Shown: piece after piece, positions 7,139-16,267 of the stretch
How positions within the stretch are numbered: the first letter of the stretch is position 1
Layout: each line of letters starts with the position of its first letter
Source: Chloroflexota bacterium
Lineage (GTDB): Bacteria; Chloroflexota; Dehalococcoidia; UBA2979
DNA length: 39,458 nucleotides
Direction of reading: 5' to 3'
Assembly: GCA_009839925.1 (NCBI GenBank)
Contig: VXOS01000172.1
Location: 1-39,458 of the forward strand
The notes under the pieces: model-generated
The model's input: only the letters and a program-made list of their open reading frames with translations
What the model was told of the DNA's origin: nothing
Database searches by the model: none
Program-made: the position numbers and the translations under genes

Positions 7139-8299
7139 ATGACCGCGATCGGCCTCGCGATCCTCGGCTCGACCGGCTCGATCGGCACCCAGACCCTCGA
7201 CGTCGTGCGCGGCCTCCCGGACCGCTTCCGCGTCGCCGCCCTCGCCGCCGGGGGGAACGTCTCCCTGCTGCGTGAGCAGATCGAGGAGTTCCGCCCGAGC
7301 GCGGCCTGCGCCGCCCCCGGCGCCGAGGCCGACCACCTCGCCTCCGACTTCGGCCGCGACGCCTGGCTGCCGCTGGACGATCTGGCCGTGCGGCCCGACG
7401 TCGACATCGTGGTCGTGGCCACGGCCGGCCGCCTCGGTCTGGAGCCGACGCTGCGCGCCCTCGAGGCGGGCAAGATCGTCGCCCTCGCCAACAAGGAGGT
7501 GCTCGTCGTCGGCGGGCACGTGGTGCGCGCCGCGCTCGAGGCGAACGAGCATCGGGGCGCGGAGCTGCGCCCGATCGACTCGGAGCACTCGGCGATCTGG
7601 CAGTGCCTCTGGGGCGAGCCGATCGAGACCGTCGATCGGCTCACTCTCACTGCCTCGGGCGGCGCGTTCCGTGACTACGACATGGACGCGCTCGACCGCG
7701 TCACGCCGGAGCAGGCGCTGATCCACCCCAACTGGCAGATGGGCCCGAAGGTCACGATCGACAGCGCCACGCTCTTCAACAAGGGCCTCGAGGCGATCGA
7801 GGCGCGCTGGCTGTTCGACATCCCGATCGACCGCGTCGACATCCTCCAGCACCGCGAGAGCATCGTGCACTCGATGGTGACCTACGCCGACGGCTCGATT
7901 AAGGCGCAGCTGGGAGAGCCGGACATGCGCCTGCCGATCCAGTGCGCGCTCACCTACCCGGAGCGCGCCCCGCAGCAGCCCGCTCCGCCGCTCGACCTCG
8001 CCGCGCGCGGGACGCTGAACTTCAGCGAGGTCGACACGGAGCGCTTCCCGGCGCTGCCGACCGTGCTCGAGGCGGGGCGGCGCGGCGACACCTCGGCCGC
8101 CATGCTGTCCGGCGCCGACGAGTCCGCTGTCGAGCACTTCCTCGCCGGCCGCTGCCGCTTCACGGACATCGCCCGGCTGCTGGTGGAGGCGCTCGATGCG
8201 CACGAGGCGGACACGGATCCCGGCCTCGAGCAACTGATCGCCGCCGAGGCGTGGGGCCAGCGCTTCGTCAACGAGCGCGTGGCCGCCGGAATCCGCTGA
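7139..8299 (+). CDS. dxr: 1-deoxy-D-xylulose 5-phosphate reductoisomerase
   Basis: NADPH-dependent enzyme forming 2-C-methyl-D-erythritol 4-phosphate, the first committed step of the MEP isoprenoid pathway. At 386 aa it has the normal length. It shows the nucleotide-binding GSTGSIG (10-16), ALANKE (115-120), the metal ligands Asp147 and Glu149 in PIDSEHSA, TASGGAFRD, HPNWQMGPKVTIDSATLFNKG and the third ligand Glu in NKGLEAIEA. ATG at 7139 is preceded by TTGGAGG (7127-7133) at 5-nt spacing; the frame is open further upstream but overlaps cdsA. Followed 7 nt later by rseP. Confidence 0.97.
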   Translation: MTAIGLAILGSTGSIGTQTLDVVRGLPDRFRVAALAAGGNVSLLREQIEEFRPSAACAAPGAEADHLASDFGRDAWLPLDDLAVRPDVDIVVVATAGRLGLEPTLRALEAGKIVALANKEVLVVGGHVVRAALEANEHRGAELRPIDSEHSAIWQCLWGEPIETVDRLTLTASGGAFRDYDMDALDRVTPEQALIHPNWQMGPKVTIDSATLFNKGLEAIEARWLFDIPIDRVDILQHRESIVHSMVTYADGSIKAQLGEPDMRLPIQCALTYPERAPQQPAPPLDLAARGTLNFSEVDTERFPALPTVLEAGRRGDTSAAMLSGADESAVEHFLAGRCRFTDIARLLVEALDAHEADTDPGLEQLIAAEAWGQRFVNERVAAGIR

Positions 8300-8306
8300 G
8301 CACGCG

Positions 8307-9524
8307 ATGAGCGACCGCATGGACGTTCCGGCCGGCGAACCAGGCCCGGATCGCGGCGGCCCGCGCATCCCGCGCGCCCTCAACACCCTGGTCGCCATCG
8401 CGGTCGCGCTGGCCGTGGCCTGGTGGTTCGCGCCCGACGCCGTCAGCTCGATGCTGCTCTTCATCGGCGTGCTCGTCGTGCTCGTGGTCGCGCACGAACT
8501 GGCGCACTTCGCAACGGCGAAGCTGTTTGGCATCCGGGTGCTGGAGTTCGGCGTGGGCTTCCCGCCGCGGATCGTGGGGCGGCAGTGGGGCGAGACCGTC
8601 TACTCGCTGAACTGGACGCCCCTCGGTGGCTTCGTGCGGCTGCTCGGCGAGGAGGATCCGGACCATCCGCGCTCCCTCGCCGCCGCGGCGCGCTGGAAGC
8701 GCTTCATCGTGCTGGTCTCCGGCTCCGTCGTGAACCTGCTGCTGCCGGTGCTGCTCTTCGCCGTCGCCTTCACGATTCCTCACGAGGAGTCGATCGGCCG
8801 GGCGGTGATCGAGCAGGTCGTGCCCGGCGCGCCGGCGGAGGCCGCCGGCTTCGAGAGCGGGGACGTGATCTACGAGGTCGGCGGGCGCGACGCGCAGAAC
8901 GTCGCCGCCGCCGGCCGGCTGATCCGCCTCAACCTCGGCAAGGAGATCGACGTCGTCGTGCGGCGCGGCCAGGTGTTCGAGACGCTGCGCGTCGAGCCGC
9001 GCTGGACGCCGCCGAGCGGGCAGGGCCCCACCGGGATCACGATCCGCTCGCAGTGCACGTTCGTCGGCGGCGAGGGCTGCGTGCCGTTCACGGAGACGGT
9101 CTCGCAACCTCCGTGGGAGTCGATCCCCGGGGGCGCGCGCGCCACGCTCGACGCGATGATCCTCGCGCGGAACGAGCTGGTCTCCTGGATCAAGGGCGGC
9201 AACAGCCCGGCCGTGGCCGGCCCGGTCGGGATCGCCCAGACCACGGGCGAGGTCGCGCGCGAGGGAGGCGTCACGCCGCTGCTGATGCTGGCGGCGCTGC
9301 TCTCGATCAATCTCGGCGTGCTCAACCTGCTGCCGCTGCCGATGCTCGACGGCGGTCGGATCTTCTTCCTGCTGATCGAGGTGCTGCGAGGCGGGCGGCG
9401 GATCGCGCCCGAGAAGGAGGCGTTGGTCCACCTCGTGGGCTTCGTCGCCTTCATCGCGCTGGCGATCGTGATCACCTTCGCCGACATCGCGCGCATCGCC
9501 AGCGGGGACTCGCTGTTCCGCTAG
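8307..9524 (+). CDS. rseP: Site-2 intramembrane zinc metalloprotease (RseP/RasP family)
   Basis: Cleaves transmembrane segments during envelope signalling, typically of anti-sigma factors or signal-peptide remnants. At 405 aa it has an extra N-terminal membrane segment (about 26-42), a core segment with the HELAH zinc site (63-67), a single PDZ domain (about 165-230) and a C-terminal membrane segment with LDGG (347-350) supplying the third zinc ligand. Its position between dxr and ispG is the common gene order of the isoprenoid island. The substrate cannot be inferred here; no anti-sigma gene is adjacent. Confidence 0.94.
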   Translation: MSDRMDVPAGEPGPDRGGPRIPRALNTLVAIAVALAVAWWFAPDAVSSMLLFIGVLVVLVVAHELAHFATAKLFGIRVLEFGVGFPPRIVGRQWGETVYSLNWTPLGGFVRLLGEEDPDHPRSLAAAARWKRFIVLVSGSVVNLLLPVLLFAVAFTIPHEESIGRAVIEQVVPGAPAEAAGFESGDVIYEVGGRDAQNVAAAGRLIRLNLGKEIDVVVRRGQVFETLRVEPRWTPPSGQGPTGITIRSQCTFVGGEGCVPFTETVSQPPWESIPGGARATLDAMILARNELVSWIKGGNSPAVAGPVGIAQTTGEVAREGGVTPLLMLAALLSINLGVLNLLPLPMLDGGRIFFLLIEVLRGGRRIAPEKEALVHLVGFVAFIALAIVITFADIARIASGDSLFR

Positions 9525-9574
9525 CGAGTCATTGGCCGGCGAAGCCCTTGCGGCGAGCGCAACTCGGCGCGCGA

Positions 9575-9599
9575 GGGCGGCCCGGTTGACAGGCCGCCC
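9575..9599 (+). promoter_or_regulatory. Hairpin between rseP and ispG
   Basis: GGGCGGCC (9575-9582) and GGCCGCCC (9592-9599) form an 8-bp stem with a 9-nt loop in the 112-nt gap. No T-run follows. It could be an mRNA processing or partial termination element that sets ispG expression apart from rseP. Confidence 0.3.
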
Positions 9600-9636
9600 G
9601 GCTGCCCCCGACGATCGGGGTGATGGAGGCTGGCTA

Positions 9637-10770
9637 GTGGCTCGCAACAAGACCCGCAGCGTATCCGTCGGGCCGGTCACCATCGGCGGTGGCGCACCGA
9701 TCGCCGTGCAGTCGATGGCCGCGACCAAGACGCAGGACATCGAGGCCACCGTCAGGCAGGTCGAACTGCTGCAGCAGGCCGGCGCCGACCTCGTGCGCAT
9801 CGCCGTCGACTCCCGGAAGGACGTGGAGGCGCTGGCCGAGGTGCGCGCCCGCACGACGGCGACGCTCTCCGTGGACCTGCAGGAGAACTACCGCCTCGCC
9901 ACCATCGTCGCGCCGCACGTCAACAAGATCCGCTACAACCCCGGCCACCTCTGGCACCACGAGCGCGACAAGCCCGTGCGCGACAAGGTCGCCTTCATCG
10001 CCGAGACCGCCGAGGCGAACGACTGCGCGCTGCGGGTCGGCGTCAACTGCGGCTCCGTCGACCCCGTGCAGATCGAGGCCCACGGCGACGACGACGTGGG
10101 CGCGATGGTCGCCAGCGCGCTGGAGCACTGCGAGATCCTCGACAGCATCGGGTTCGAGCGCTACGTCGTCTCGCTCAAGGACTCGGACTGGCGCAAGGTC
10201 GTCGAGGGCAACCGCCGCTTCGCGTCGCAGCGCCCGGACGTGCCGCTGCACCTCGGCGTGACCGAGGCGGGCATGCTGCCGGAAGGCGAGATCAAGACGC
10301 GACTGGCCTTCGAGCAACTGGTCCCGGAGGGCATTGGCGATACGGTGCGCGTCTCGCTGACGCTGCCGTTCGAGGACAAGGGCACGGAAATTGAGGCCGG
10401 GCGACGCATCCTCGCGGACATCGAGTCCGGGCGCTTCCGCTCGATGCCGACCGTGCTCGACGACGGACTGAACATCATCTCCTGCCCCTCCTGCTCCCGC
10501 GTGGAGAACGAGGCGTTCATCGAGCTGGCGCAGGACGTGCGCAAGATCACGGCCTGGGCGAAGCAGCACGACGTCACCATCGCGGTGATGGGCTGCCGCG
10601 TGAACGGCCCCGGCGAGACGGACGACGCCGACCTCGGCCTCTGGTGCGGCCCCGTGGCCGTGAACCTCAAGCGCGGCCCGGAGCTGGTCGGCTCCTTCCC
10701 CTACGACGAGGTGCTTGAGCACCTGCAGCGCGAGCTAGAGGAAATAGTTGAGGAGCGCGCAACAGCGTGA
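9637..10770 (+). CDS. ispG: 4-hydroxy-3-methylbut-2-en-1-yl diphosphate synthase
   Basis: Iron-sulfur enzyme of the MEP pathway that converts MEcPP to HMBPP. The 377-aa protein has an N-terminal TIM-barrel ([22 protein letters not shown]) and a C-terminal [4Fe-4S] domain with SCPSCSR and [10 protein letters not shown], supplying the three cluster cysteines. GTG at 9637 has GGAGG (9625-9629) at 7-nt spacing and gives the family N-terminus [17 protein letters not shown]; the upstream open frame is not conserved. It ends the housekeeping island. With dxr and uppS it links precursor supply to undecaprenyl carrier synthesis. Confidence 0.96.
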   Translation: MARNKTRSVSVGPVTIGGGAPIAVQSMAATKTQDIEATVRQVELLQQAGADLVRIAVDSRKDVEALAEVRARTTATLSVDLQENYRLATIVAPHVNKIRYNPGHLWHHERDKPVRDKVAFIAETAEANDCALRVGVNCGSVDPVQIEAHGDDDVGAMVASALEHCEILDSIGFERYVVSLKDSDWRKVVEGNRRFASQRPDVPLHLGVTEAGMLPEGEIKTRLAFEQLVPEGIGDTVRVSLTLPFEDKGTEIEAGRRILADIESGRFRSMPTVLDDGLNIISCPSCSRVENEAFIELAQDVRKITAWAKQHDVTIAVMGCRVNGPGETDDADLGLWCGPVAVNLKRGPELVGSFPYDEVLEHLQRELEEIVEERATA

Positions 10771-10801
10771 GTCCCAAACACCCTGAAGCCGAGGGGGCGC
10801 G

Positions 10802-11761
10802 ATGAGCGCCCCGGGTTCCGACGGCGCCGCGCAGCGGCCACTGCTGGCCCTGAGCACGATGTGGGCCGTGCAGCCGCGCTTCGAACGCGACCTCGGCGCC
10901 TTCATGGAGCGTGCCGCCGAGCTCGGCTACGAGGCGATCGAGATCAACCACTCGATGGACGCCGAGCAGATCGGTGCGATCCTCGGGCACGCGACCCTGC
11001 CGGTGACGGCCGTGCACGCCCCCGCGCCGCTGGAGCGCGACCCCCGGCGGGGCTGGAACCGCGGCCTCAATCTCGCCTCCACCGACGAGGACGAGCGCGA
11101 GCTGGCCGTGCACTACACGCAGCGGTCGGTCGATGTCGCCGCCGAAGCCGGTGCGCAGTCGGTGGTCGTCCACCTCGGCTCGGTGGGCGAGCGGGCAATC
11201 AGCGCCGCGACGCGGCTGCGCGAGATGTACCCGCGATGGCAGCTCGCGGGCGACGGCTGGGAGCAGGCGATCTTCGAGGCGCGCCGCGAGCGAGCGCTCC
11301 AGGCGCCCCCGTACCTCGCGCAGGCGCGGCGCTCGCTCGACGAGCTGGTGGCGTACGCGGAGCCGAAGAGCATCGCGCTCGGCCTCGAATGCCGCCTGCG
11401 CTACCACCAGATCCCGCTGCCCGAGGAGATGGTGGACCTGCTTGCGCCGTACCCACGCGAGGCGGCCGGGTACTGGCACGACGTTGGGCACGCCGAGGTG
11501 CTGCACCGTCTGGGGCTGGTCGAACTCGGCGCCTGGTTCGATCTGCTGGGCGAGCGCCTGCTGGGCACCCACCTCCACGACGTCGACGGCCTGCAGGATC
11601 ACCGCGCGCCCGGCCTCGGCGATGTCGACTTCGCCTGGCTCGCCGGACGGCTGCCCGCGACGGCCGCCCGCACCTTCGAGATCAACCAGAGCCAGCCGGA
11701 CGAGGCCGTGCGCAACGCCATCGTCCGGCTGGGCGAGGCGGGAGTGATCGCGGGTCCGTAA
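10802..11761 (+). CDS. Sugar phosphate isomerase/epimerase-like TIM-barrel protein
   Basis: A 319-aa protein of the xylose-isomerase-like TIM-barrel (AP endonuclease 2) superfamily. Candidate metal ligands occur in the usual order: a Glu in LGLECRL, His/Asp/His in WHDVGHAE, a His in THLHDVDG, and a C-terminal Glu in FEINQSQ. Members act as sugar isomerases, epimerases or hydroxypyruvate isomerases; the substrate is not predictable here. The Trp/Arg-rich insertion around YPRWQLAGDGWEQ is unlike the best-known subfamilies. It begins 31 nt after ispG, with an AGGGGG-type SD, and may be cotranscribed with it. Confidence 0.75.
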   Translation: MSAPGSDGAAQRPLLALSTMWAVQPRFERDLGAFMERAAELGYEAIEINHSMDAEQIGAILGHATLPVTAVHAPAPLERDPRRGWNRGLNLASTDEDERELAVHYTQRSVDVAAEAGAQSVVVHLGSVGERAISAATRLREMYPRWQLAGDGWEQAIFEARRERALQAPPYLAQARRSLDELVAYAEPKSIALGLECRLRYHQIPLPEEMVDLLAPYPREAAGYWHDVGHAEVLHRLGLVELGAWFDLLGERLLGTHLHDVDGLQDHRAPGLGDVDFAWLAGRLPATAARTFEINQSQPDEAVRNAIVRLGEAGVIAGP

Positions 11762-11767
11762 GCAGCC

Positions 11768-13717
11768 TCAGCGCCCGTCGAGCGCCTGTTCCTGCAGCGT
11801 GCGGTCCGGGCGGATGAACCGCCCGCTGAAGACCGCCGCGAGGAGCACGACCAGCGCGATCGCCGCGACAACGAAGGCGGGGCGCCGGACGCCCCCGGCG
11901 AAGTCGTCCGCGGCCCCCTCGACAAGGTCGACGAGCTTCTCGGCGCCGAGGCGTGCTGTGTCCCCGAGATCCTCACTGGACTGCGCCGCGATCTCCTCGC
12001 GCGCCAGCTCGGCCAGCCCGCCCGAGATGACCTCGTAGACCGGCCAGAACTGGAACAGGATCGCCACGGCGGCGGCGAGCAGGGAGCCCGACGCCCACAC
12101 CACCCGGCCGGACCAGCTCGTTCCGCCGAGTGCGCCGATCGCGACGAGCAGGACCGCCACGATCAGCCAGGCAGCGCGCTCGCCGCCGCGAAAGTCGCTC
12201 GACACCTCATGCAGCTCGTCCAGGACCACGCCGAGCCCGCTCGCCGAGGGATCATCGGGCGTGTGGACGTAGCCATCCGCCACGAACGCGCGCACCCGGT
12301 CCAGACCGTCCAGCAGATCCGGTTCCGAGGCGAGGTCGGCACGGAGGTCGGCAGCGCTGTAGCTCCAGCCCTCGCTGAGCAGCTCACGTACGTCGTCGAG
12401 CGCGGCAAGAGCGTCCGGGCCGCCGGCCTCTCGTAGCTCCAGCCGCAGATCGGAGTCCGAGTAGGTCACCGCGTCCGGGACGGGTCCCAGCACGAGCGGC
12501 GGAATCGCCTCGGTGATGGCGGCGCGCACGTCCACGAGCAGGTCGTCCACCGGCACTCCCGGCGGGAGGCAGTCCGGGATCCTCCCGCCCCCGAGGGCGG
12601 CGATCGCGCCAGCCTCGGCGTCCGCCGAGCATGCGGGGAGGCCCCGCACGGACTCCTCGACCCTGGCGACCGCGAGCTCGGTCAGCAGACCGGCAGCCGT
12701 TTCCTTGCGCTCGACCAGCGAGATCGAGGTGGCGAAACCCTCCGACCGCCCCGTGACGTAGGCGCTCACGTCGTCGATGAGCAGGTCGGCCTGCTGCTGC
12801 ACCCAGGGTCGCGGCGCGGCCTGACGGAGCAGTTCGCTGACCTCGTCGCGCCCGACCTCAACGCCGTACGGCAGCGTGATCGTCTCGTCGAGGTTGTCCT
12901 CCACGGTCGGGTCGAGGATGTCCGTGTACACGAAGTCGAAGGCGTCGGCCTCGTGCAGGACGGACTTGAGGTCCTCGACGGCCGCCGCCACCAGCGCGTC
13001 GCTGAGCCGAATCCGCAACTCGAAATCTTCCGTGTCGCCCACAAGGTAGGAGGTCAACTCGTTCACCACATGCTCGACCTGCGTCGCGAACCACTCGGGA
13101 GTCAGGGCGCCTGTCACGACCTCGGCGAGCCGGTTGTTCCCCTGGTCGTCGCTTCCGAACAGCTGCTGCACCCAGCGGGGAGCGTCGTCATCAGGATCCA
13201 CCGCCTGGCCTGCCGTCTCGTCGACCCGCGGCTCGAGCTCCAGTTCGAGCAGTCGCTCGTAGACATCCTCCTCGCGCATCAGCGCCAGCAACTCGTCCAC
13301 GAGGTCGCGAATCGTCTCTGCCAGGGGCAGGTCGATGGTGAACGTGTCGCTGCGGCCCGTGACGTACCCGGCGACCTCGCGGACGGAGGGGGCAACCAGC
13401 GCCTCGAGGTCCTCGGCAGACAGGGCGCGCTGCACGGCCTCGACGATCCCGGAGGTGGACAGGCCGGACGCCTCGACGGGGTTCGCGCGCAGATCGACGT
13501 CGATGTCGCCGGGCTCCTGGTCGCGGGCCTCGTCGACGGCCGACGAGAGCGCGTTGTCCATGACGAAGGCGTAGACGTCCGCGTCCTCGAGCTGGTCCAT
13601 GTAGAAGTCCGGGTTGAGGAGGGTGGCGTTCACGCTCTGCAGCATGAGCGTACCCAGCAGCACCAGCAGCAGGAGGATGCCGAGGGCGACAGCCGCGGTC
13701 CGCCTCAGCCAGATCAT
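11768..13717 (-). CDS. Repeat-containing membrane protein of unknown function
   Basis: A 649-aa protein with an N-terminal membrane anchor (about 9-28) and three C-terminal membrane segments (about 515-532, 538-557 and 613-632). Most of residues 30-510 is acidic and, by the positive-inside rule, outside the cell. That region is repetitive. Three units of about 50 residues at 100-150, 205-255 and 302-352 share a YVTGRSxxF-type core followed by alternating hydrophobics and a helix. Two shorter units at 417-450 and 451-484 share a Y-S-x-x-D-L-R start and an L-D-x-V-R helix. I do not recognise the family; an extracytoplasmic scaffold or sensor is possible. The N-terminal pattern resembles that of the membrane protein at 35189-37330. 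It converges with the TIM-barrel gene (6-nt gap). Confidence 0.8.
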   Translation of the reverse strand: MIWLRRTAAVALGILLLLVLLGTLMLQSVNATLLNPDFYMDQLEDADVYAFVMDNALSSAVDEARDQEPGDIDVDLRANPVEASGLSTSGIVEAVQRALSAEDLEALVAPSVREVAGYVTGRSDTFTIDLPLAETIRDLVDELLALMREEDVYERLLELELEPRVDETAGQAVDPDDDAPRWVQQLFGSDDQGNNRLAEVVTGALTPEWFATQVEHVVNELTSYLVGDTEDFELRIRLSDALVAAAVEDLKSVLHEADAFDFVYTDILDPTVEDNLDETITLPYGVEVGRDEVSELLRQAAPRPWVQQQADLLIDDVSAYVTGRSEGFATSISLVERKETAAGLLTELAVARVEESVRGLPACSADAEAGAIAALGGGRIPDCLPPGVPVDDLLVDVRAAITEAIPPLVLGPVPDAVTYSDSDLRLELREAGGPDALAALDDVRELLSEGWSYSAADLRADLASEPDLLDGLDRVRAFVADGYVHTPDDPSASGLGVVLDELHEVSSDFRGGERAAWLIVAVLLVAIGALGGTSWSGRVVWASGSLLAAAVAILFQFWPVYEVISGGLAELAREEIAAQSSEDLGDTARLGAEKLVDLVEGAADDFAGGVRRPAFVVAAIALVVLLAAVFSGRFIRPDRTLQEQALDGR

Positions 13718-13809
13718 GGCTTACCGCTCGGCTGCTGTGAACGTTGGCACGCCGATCGCATGCCCCGCGGCCCGCGCTGACCCAGGGATCTGGAGGGGGA
13801 CTCAAGCTG

Positions 13810-13837
13810 TTGACAAACTCTTGTCAGCATGGAGAAT
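13810..13837 (+). promoter_or_regulatory. Probable promoter of the NYN-domain gene
   Basis: A perfect -35 TTGACA (13810-13815) is followed after 16 nt by GAGAAT (13832-13837), a four-of-six -10. It lies about 85 nt upstream of the NYN start and before the leader hairpin, so the transcript would carry that hairpin. Confidence 0.45.
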
Positions 13838-13876
13838 GGCAGAGGAAATCCTTGACTGCTGCGGCGGTCAAGCCGG

Positions 13877-13897
13877 AGACCCCCAGCGCGGGGGTCT
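13877..13897 (+). promoter_or_regulatory. Leader hairpin upstream of the NYN-domain gene
   Basis: AGACCCCC (13877-13884) and GGGGGTCT (13890-13897) form a perfect 8-bp stem with loop AGCGC, 24 nt before the ATG. Only two T residues match a terminator tail. It may attenuate transcription, block or shape initiation, or be a structured RNA target of the downstream ribonuclease-like protein; the last is speculation. Confidence 0.5.
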
Positions 13898-13921
13898 TCG
13901 CACATATGGCCTCGGGAACGC

Positions 13922-14542
13922 ATGCCGGTTCACGCCTACGTCGACGGATTCAACCTCTACCACTCCTTGCTTCGTCGCAACCCTCCGCTCAAGTGGCTCG
14001 ACTTCACGGCACTGTGGGGCGCCCTGCTTCCGGACCTGACGATCGAGCATACCTACTACTTCACCGCGAACGTGCACCCGATGCCTCTCGACAAGGGTGC
14101 TCCGGCGAGGCAACAACGATTGCTCGACGCCCTCCGTTCCTCGGGTGTCGAGGTCGTACTCGGGAAGTTCCGCCAGGACAGGGTCATGGCGCGCCCCACC
14201 CATGGCTCGCTGCGAGACCGCATCGAGGTTCACCGAACGCGCGAGAAGGCTTCCGACGTCAACCTCGCCGCCCATCTGCTGCGGGACACCTACGGCGGTT
14301 CGCTCGATGCGGCCGTCGTCGTCTCGAACGACAGCGATCTCGAGAAGCCCCTGCTCTTCGCCCGCGAGCACGGTGTGGAAGTGATCTTGTGCACCCCCAC
14401 CGCCCGGCCAAGCTCCGCGCTGGTCAGGGCCGCCTCCCGGCACCACGTGCTGCGGAGCACGCAACTTCGGACGTGCCAATTCCCGCCAACGGTCACTCTG
14501 CCCTCGGGCAGAGAGGTGCACCGGCCCAGTGAGTGGGCCTAG
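13922..14542 (+). CDS. NYN domain protein (PIN-like ribonuclease fold)
   Basis: A 206-aa cytosolic protein of the NYN/LabA/DUF88 group. Predicted metal-binding acidic residues are Asp8 in YVDGFNLYHS, Asp112 in KASDVNLAAHLL and the Asp137/Asp139 pair in VVSNDSDLEKP, the standard spacing for PIN-like nucleases. The C-terminal 45 residues after the fold are basic and variable. Family members cut or bind RNA, and some sit in defence or stress loci; no partner gene is present here. It appears to have its own TTGACA promoter and leader hairpin. It converges with the crotonase gene, with only 10 nt between stops. Confidence 0.88.
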   Translation: MPVHAYVDGFNLYHSLLRRNPPLKWLDFTALWGALLPDLTIEHTYYFTANVHPMPLDKGAPARQQRLLDALRSSGVEVVLGKFRQDRVMARPTHGSLRDRIEVHRTREKASDVNLAAHLLRDTYGGSLDAAVVVSNDSDLEKPLLFAREHGVEVILCTPTARPSSALVRAASRHHVLRSTQLRTCQFPPTVTLPSGREVHRPSEWA

Positions 14543-14552
14543 CGACCGGGAG

Positions 14553-15329
14553 CTATCGCCCCTGCCAGTTCGGGTCGCGCTTCTCGGCGAAGGCGCGCGC
14601 ACCTTCCTTGATGTCCTCGGAGTTGACGACCGGCAGCGACAGCCACGCGCCGAGGCGGTAGGAGTCGTCGATCTTCGCCATCCGCCAGGCCTGGATCATC
14701 GCCTTCGTCGCCTGCACCGAGAGCGGCGCGTTCGAGGCGATCTGCTCGGCCAACTCGATCGCACGAGGCATCAACTGCTCCGGCGGGTCCACGACCTCCG
14801 AGACGATGCCGAACTGCAACGCCTGCTCCGGCTCCACGCGGTCGCCGACGAGCAGCACGTGGTTGGCGGCCGAGAGGTTCGTGATCCTCGGCAGGTGGTG
14901 AATCGCGTAGCCGGCGATGATGCCGCGCCGCGGCTCGAACAGCCCGACGTAGGCGTTCGAGGCCATGATCCGGATGTCGCAGTCCAGCGCCTGCTCCAGG
15001 CCGCCGCCGACGGCGAGCCCGTTGATCGCCGCGATGAACGGCTTGGGGCTACCCGAGTAGACCAGTCGCGGCACCTGGCCAGTCTGACGCCCGGCGACGC
15101 CCTCGCCGGTGTTGGCGCGGTCCGCGGCCTCCTTCAGGTCCATGCCCGCGCTGAAGGCGCGACCCGCACCGGTGAGAATGCCGACCCGCATGTTCGGATC
15201 TGCGTTGAAGTCGTCGACGTGCTCCGCCATCTCGGCGCGCAACTGGCCGCCGAGGGCGTTGAGCCGCTCGGGCCGGTTGAGCGTGAAGATCGCGTAGAAG
15301 TCCCGCTTCTCGTACAACGCGTCAGGCAT
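14553..15329 (-). CDS. Enoyl-CoA hydratase/isomerase (crotonase) family, paralogue A
   Basis: A 258-aa crotonase-fold acyl-CoA enzyme. The oxyanion-hole segments are GRAFSAGMDLKEAADR and NGLAVGGGLEQALDCDIRI. The two Glu residues used by hydratases are both present, in GGGLE and in GLFEPRRG. Family members hydrate, isomerise or decarboxylate acyl-CoAs, so the substrate is open. It is about the same length as, and closely similar to, the gene just upstream at 15389-16165, indicating tandem duplication. The main difference is around the substrate loop (residues 73-90 and GGGLEQ versus GGGCEI). Transcribed with its paralogue, 59 nt apart. Confidence 0.9.
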   Translation of the reverse strand: MPDALYEKRDFYAIFTLNRPERLNALGGQLRAEMAEHVDDFNADPNMRVGILTGAGRAFSAGMDLKEAADRANTGEGVAGRQTGQVPRLVYSGSPKPFIAAINGLAVGGGLEQALDCDIRIMASNAYVGLFEPRRGIIAGYAIHHLPRITNLSAANHVLLVGDRVEPEQALQFGIVSEVVDPPEQLMPRAIELAEQIASNAPLSVQATKAMIQAWRMAKIDDSYRLGAWLSLPVVNSEDIKEGARAFAEKRDPNWQGR

Positions 15330-15388
15330 GGTTCCCCCTTTGTCTGCCTTGCGGTGTTCCGCGCTTCTGCTTCGCCGCGGCGGGCGCC

Positions 15389-16165
15389 TCAGCGCCCCTG
15401 CCAGACGGGGTCGCGCTTCTCCGCGAAGGCCTGCGGCCCCTCCCGCGCGTCCTCGGAGTCGAGGACGACCGCGTCAATCCACTGGTAGAGCCGGTAGTTG
15501 TCGTCGATGCTCGCCATGCGCCACGCCTGGATCTCGGCCTTGGTGCCGTGCACGGAGAGCGGGGCGTTCTCGGCGATCATCTGTGCGATCTCGACGGCAC
15601 GCGGGATCAGCCGCTCCGGCTCGACGACCTCGCTGACGACGCCCCACTCGAGGGCCTGATCGGCCTCGATGGCGTCGGCGGTGAGCAGCATGTAGGCGGC
15701 GGCGGTGGAGCCGACGACCCGCGGCAGGTGATGCATCGCGTAGCCCGCCATGATCCCGCGCTTCGGCTCGAACAGCCCGACGTAGGCGTCCGAGGACATG
15801 ATGCGGATGTCGCAGTCCAGAGCGATCTCGCAGCCGCCGCCGACGGCGAGCCCGTTGATCGCGGCGATGAATGGCTTGGGACTCCGCGAGAATCCCATCA
15901 GCTCCACACGCCCCTCGGGGCGAACCCCGCCGACGGCGTCGCCGCTCGCGGCGCGATCGGCGGCCTCCTTGAGGTCCATGCCCGCGCAAAACGCGCGCCC
16001 GGACCCGGTCAGGATTCCGACGCGCATCTTCGGATCGGCGTTGAAATCCTCGATCGCCTCGTTGAGTTGTTCCATCACCCCACCGCCGAGGGCGTTGAGC
16101 CGCTCCGGGCGGTTGAGCGTGAAGATCGCGTAGCCGTCGTGCTTCTCGTACAGCAGTTCACTCAT
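15389..16165 (-). CDS. Enoyl-CoA hydratase/isomerase (crotonase) family, paralogue B
   Basis: A 258-aa crotonase, paralogous to the downstream gene and probably first in the two-gene operon. Signatures: NRPERLNALGGG, GRAFCAGMDLKEAADR, NGLAVGGGCEIALDCDIRI with the hydratase Glu in GGGCE, and AYVGLFEPKRGIMAGYAMHHLPR with the second Glu. The C-terminus (FAEKRDPVWQGR) is nearly identical to that of paralogue A. It is likely cytosolic and part of fatty-acid or aromatic-acid CoA catabolism. The substrate is unknown. A possible -10 TATGAT (minus strand, 16220-16225) lies 55 nt upstream, with no clear -35. Confidence 0.91.
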   Translation of the reverse strand: MSELLYEKHDGYAIFTLNRPERLNALGGGVMEQLNEAIEDFNADPKMRVGILTGSGRAFCAGMDLKEAADRAASGDAVGGVRPEGRVELMGFSRSPKPFIAAINGLAVGGGCEIALDCDIRIMSSDAYVGLFEPKRGIMAGYAMHHLPRVVGSTAAAYMLLTADAIEADQALEWGVVSEVVEPERLIPRAVEIAQMIAENAPLSVHGTKAEIQAWRMASIDDNYRLYQWIDAVVLDSEDAREGPQAFAEKRDPVWQGR

Positions 16166-16267
16166 CGGCGCGCCGTTCGTCCTCTCCGGACCTCGCCGCT
16201 TCGGGCGCTTCGCCGCGCCATCATACGCCGCCGGGGCGACGCGTGCGGCGCGGTGCTCCCCGGACCG

